A stretch of 64,000 nt of DNA from the NCBI GenBank assembly GCA_900079765.1, contig LT599017.1, forward strand, positions 3,424,996 through 3,488,995. The letters run 5' to 3'. Position numbers and translations under genes: made by a program. The notes beneath the pieces are model-generated. The model ran no database searches and was not told the origin of the DNA. It saw only the letters and a program-made list of their open reading frames with translations. The first letter of the stretch is position 1; each line of letters begins with the position of its first letter. Source of the stretch: an uncultured Eubacteriales bacterium (GTDB lineage: Bacteria; Bacillota; Clostridia; Oscillospirales; Oscillospiraceae). This document shows, piece after piece, positions 62,092 through 64,000 of the stretch.

Positions 62092-63039
62092 TCAGTTATC
62101 CCCCTTTGCCAGATTGATGCGGGGATCGACAACCTTATATAGGAGGTCCACCACCAAGTTCATAAACACGATAAAGGTCGCCAGGAAGATAACGGTGCCC
62201 ATGATGAGCGGGTAATCCAGAGCCTGGATACTGGTGATAAAGAACTTGCCCAGCCCCGGGATGCCGAAGACCTTCTCCACAACGAACCCACCGCACAGGG
62301 TAAAAGCGGTGAGGGGCCCCAGGTACGTGATGACGGGGATGACCGCATTGCGCAGGGCGTGTTTAAAGATGATCTTGCCGGTCTTCAGGCCCTTGGCGCG
62401 GGCGGTCTTGATGTACTCCTGGTTAATTGCGTCCAGCATGGTGGAGCGGGTAAGCCGGGCGATATAGCACATGGGATACAGCCCCAGACAGAAACACGGC
62501 AGCACGTAGCCGATGGCGCCGTTCGCCTCGTTAAAGGTACCGGGGAAAATGTTGAGTGATGGGATGCCGCCACAGAAAACGATCATCAATACTGTTGCCA
62601 CCACAAAGCCGGGCAGCGACACGCCCAGGGTGGACACCACCCGAAGCACGCTGTCCGTCATCTTGCCCCTTCGGTACGCCGCAAGGCAGCCCAAGGGCAC
62701 GCCCACGACCACCGCCCAGGCCAGGGAGATCACGCCGATTTTGGCCGAGAGGGGGAACTTCTCGGTGATGATGTCCATGACAGGACGGTTCTTCTGCGCC
62801 TTGATGGACACGCCCCACTCGCCCCGCAGCAGATTGCCCATATAAATGGCATACTGCTCGGGCACCGACTTGTCCAGCCCGTACTTCTTGTTCAGGGCGT
62901 CGATCACGCTCTGAGGTGGGTTCTTTTCAGCCAGCCAGGGGTTGCCGGGGGCCGCCTGCATCAGGCCGAAGGTGACCGTCGCCACGACAAAAACCGTAAG
63001 GATCGCCATCAGTACCCGTTTTAGGATAAATTTCGCCAT
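62092..63039 (-). CDS. oppB: Oligopeptide ABC transporter permease OppB
   Basis: The 315-residue permease starts MAKFILKRVLMAILTVFVVATVTFG, has APGNP (about 30-34) and the EAA loop TARAKGLKTGKIIFKHALRNAVIPVIT, and ends with VDLLYKVVDPRI, all standard for OppB/DppB. AGGAAGTGAAG precedes ATG 63039. It opens the oppBCDF operon. Confidence 0.95.
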   Translation of the reverse strand: MAKFILKRVLMAILTVFVVATVTFGLMQAAPGNPWLAEKNPPQSVIDALNKKYGLDKSVPEQYAIYMGNLLRGEWGVSIKAQKNRPVMDIITEKFPLSAKIGVISLAWAVVVGVPLGCLAAYRRGKMTDSVLRVVSTLGVSLPGFVVATVLMIVFCGGIPSLNIFPGTFNEANGAIGYVLPCFCLGLYPMCYIARLTRSTMLDAINQEYIKTARAKGLKTGKIIFKHALRNAVIPVITYLGPLTAFTLCGGFVVEKVFGIPGLGKFFITSIQALDYPLIMGTVIFLATFIVFMNLVVDLLYKVVDPRINLAKGDN

Positions 63040-63143
63040 CTCTTCACTTCCTAAAATTTGCTATTGATTTTCTCTCCGCTTGGTGCTCCGCGCCGGGAGA
63101 AAATTGACAGGCCTCTCCCGTCGCATCTAAAAAGGATTTGTAT

Positions 63144-63172
63144 ATTTTATCTCAGAAACATCTTTCCGTCAA
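63144..63172 (-). promoter_or_regulatory. Promoter of the oppBCDF operon
   Basis: On the minus strand TTGACG (63167-63172), 17-base spacer, TAAAAT (63144-63149), about 100 bases before oppB. In the wider gap (63040-63474) nothing else was recognised between 63180 and 63416. Confidence 0.7.
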
Positions 63173-63416
63173 GGGCAAACACCCATTCATTTGCGAGTTG
63201 GACCGGTAATTCCTGCAAGTGTCCTCACCACAAGAACAAACGCCCTTCCATCTGTCCGCGAAGTGTTTTCTTTGAGAGGACGTTTGTGCTTACAGGAGCG
63301 CACTAGCGTGAAAAAGTACGGATTCCGAAGAAAAAAGCCGGGGAAAACGCCATATTTTGGCCTTTCCGATGTGGTGGAGCCAGGCGCCGTCATGCAGCTT
63401 TTCCGGAGCGGAAATG

Positions 63417-63456
63417 CAAAAAATGGAGCGGTGCCGTATCGAAGGCACCGCTCCAT
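63417..63456 (-). terminator. Terminator after the GNAT-like gene
   Basis: ATGGAGCGGTGCC / GGCACCGCTCCAT stem of 13 pairs with an eight-base loop; on the minus strand followed by TTTTT. Confidence 0.85.
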
Positions 63457-63474
63457 GAGCGCATGGGGTTTCTC

Positions 63475-64000
63475 TCAGTCAAAGGCAAATCCAAAATAGG
63501 CAGCGTTCTCCTCAGACCAGGCGCGCCTGTCCTGGCCGGAAAGCCACTTGATCATGGCGAAGGGCTGGGTATAGCTCGTACGGTGGCCGGGCCAGAAGGC
63601 GGGAGTGCGCAGATGGTAGCGGTCCGCAGGGTAGGCTTTGGCAACCGCCGCCAAGGCGGCGGGAATCTTGTCGGAGGCAATCAGCAGCTCCTTAACGACA
63701 ACAGCATGCCCGCTCTCCTCCCGCTCCACGGCGGCGCAGCCGGTGCCTCCCCCCACGTCCAGCCGGAGCAGGGCTCCGCCGCTGGCGCGGCAGATGTGCT
63801 CCTGATAGGCCAGCAGCCGCTGGCAGTACTGCGCGTGAAGAGTGCCCTTCAACAGCTCCTCCCTCAGGTAGCCGTACTCCTCCGGGCCGATGGGGACGGC
63901 GCTATCCTCTCCAGTGGGAAGAGCGGCCTCGGCGGCGGTCAGTTCGATCTTGCGAGTGGCAAAGCACTCGGTAAAGCCCACGGTTGCGAAGAATTTGTGT
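63475..64000 (-). CDS. GNAT-like acetyltransferase, C-terminal part (5' end outside window)
   Basis: The frame enters from the right edge and ends at 63475, about 175 codons. The first visible residues, HKFFATVGFTECFATRKIEL, are the last helix and strand of a GNAT fold (F-F-x-x-V-G-F). A GTG at 63979-63981 would give a shorter 168-residue protein, but that would cut the GNAT motif, so the gene begins outside the window. The rest (about 40-175) has YLREELLKGTLHAQYCQRLLAYQEHICR and DVGGGTGCAAVEREESGHAVVVKELLIA, which look like a second domain of the same superfamily. Substrate unknown. Confidence 0.65.
   Translation of the reverse strand, partial: HKFFATVGFTECFATRKIELTAAEAALPTGEDSAVPIGPEEYGYLREELLKGTLHAQYCQRLLAYQEHICRASGGALLRLDVGGGTGCAAVEREESGHAVVVKELLIASDKIPAALAAVAKAYPADRYHLRTPAFWPGHRTSYTQPFAMIKWLSGQDRRAWSEENAAYFGFAFD

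Noticed and set aside
63180-63416. Possible small RNA or ORF in the gap upstream of oppBCDF
   Set aside because: Frames of about 90-100 codons exist in both directions, but none has a convincing ribosome binding site or family pattern; no stable conserved structure was seen.

Overview
The window looks like a chromosomal segment of an anaerobic, high-GC Firmicute, most likely a member of the Oscillospiraceae (the Flavonifractor/Intestinimonas/Oscillibacter neighbourhood). Reasons: Gram-positive cell-division and regulation genes (divIVA, sepF, a T-box ileS, a TPP-riboswitch thiT, Asp23/fakA), anaerobic metabolism (a single-chain pyruvate:ferredoxin oxidoreductase and a two-gene SufC/SufB-like Fe-S system), GGAGG-type ribosome binding sites, TTGACA/TATAAT promoters, and protein sequences that resemble that family. 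The assignment is by inspection, not by a search.

Layout. 1-2.6 kb: the end of a CmpB-type membrane protein, then a visibly AT-richer plus-strand island with a CD3324-like DNA-binding protein, a compact Ntn-hydrolase and a Vat/CatB-like xenobiotic acetyltransferase. 2.6-30 kb is a long minus-strand block. Read in transcription order it holds rlmB, a degenerate P-type ATPase-like membrane protein, a cyclase-family hydrolase, miaB, mutS, a CPBP protein, mutL, miaA, hfq, a HlyD-like adaptor, yggS, sepF, divIVA, T-box-ileS, a five-gene lipoprotein cassette (two PstS-like proteins flanking three related WG-like lipoproteins), lspA, rluD, TPP-thiT and a HAD phosphatase. 30.3-40.2 kb is mostly plus strand: ftsH, a Cys/His peptidase-like protein with a DUF1294 protein, an SLH protein (minus), an SDR (probable EF-P 5-aminopentanone reductase) and a complete branched-chain amino-acid ABC transporter (livK-H-M-G-F) with a structured RNA-like spacer after the binding-protein gene. 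40.3-44.8 kb (minus): cinA, thiI, an XRE regulator and comM. 45-48.7 kb: nifJ with a strong 5' leader hairpin. 48.8-53.8 kb: a ferritin-like protein, the smsC/smsB-type Fe-S operon with a palindromic promoter, a small membrane protein, and asp23-fakA. 53.9-63 kb (minus): a polar amino-acid ABC transporter (SBP, permease, ATPase) and an oligopeptide transporter (oppBCDF plus a separately promoted oppA). The window ends inside a GNAT-like gene.

How the genes work together: most of the segment is housekeeping (translation fidelity, tRNA modification, mismatch repair, division, lipoprotein maturation) plus three nutrient ABC importers that fit an amino-acid/peptide-fermenting anaerobe; PFOR and Fe-S assembly sit close to each other. 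The parts least explained by known biology are the lipoprotein cassette inserted between ileS and lspA, the catalytically degenerate P-type ATPase-like protein, the structured spacer inside the liv operon, and the AT-rich island at the left edge. No rRNA, tRNA, CRISPR array, complete insertion sequence or phage module was seen.
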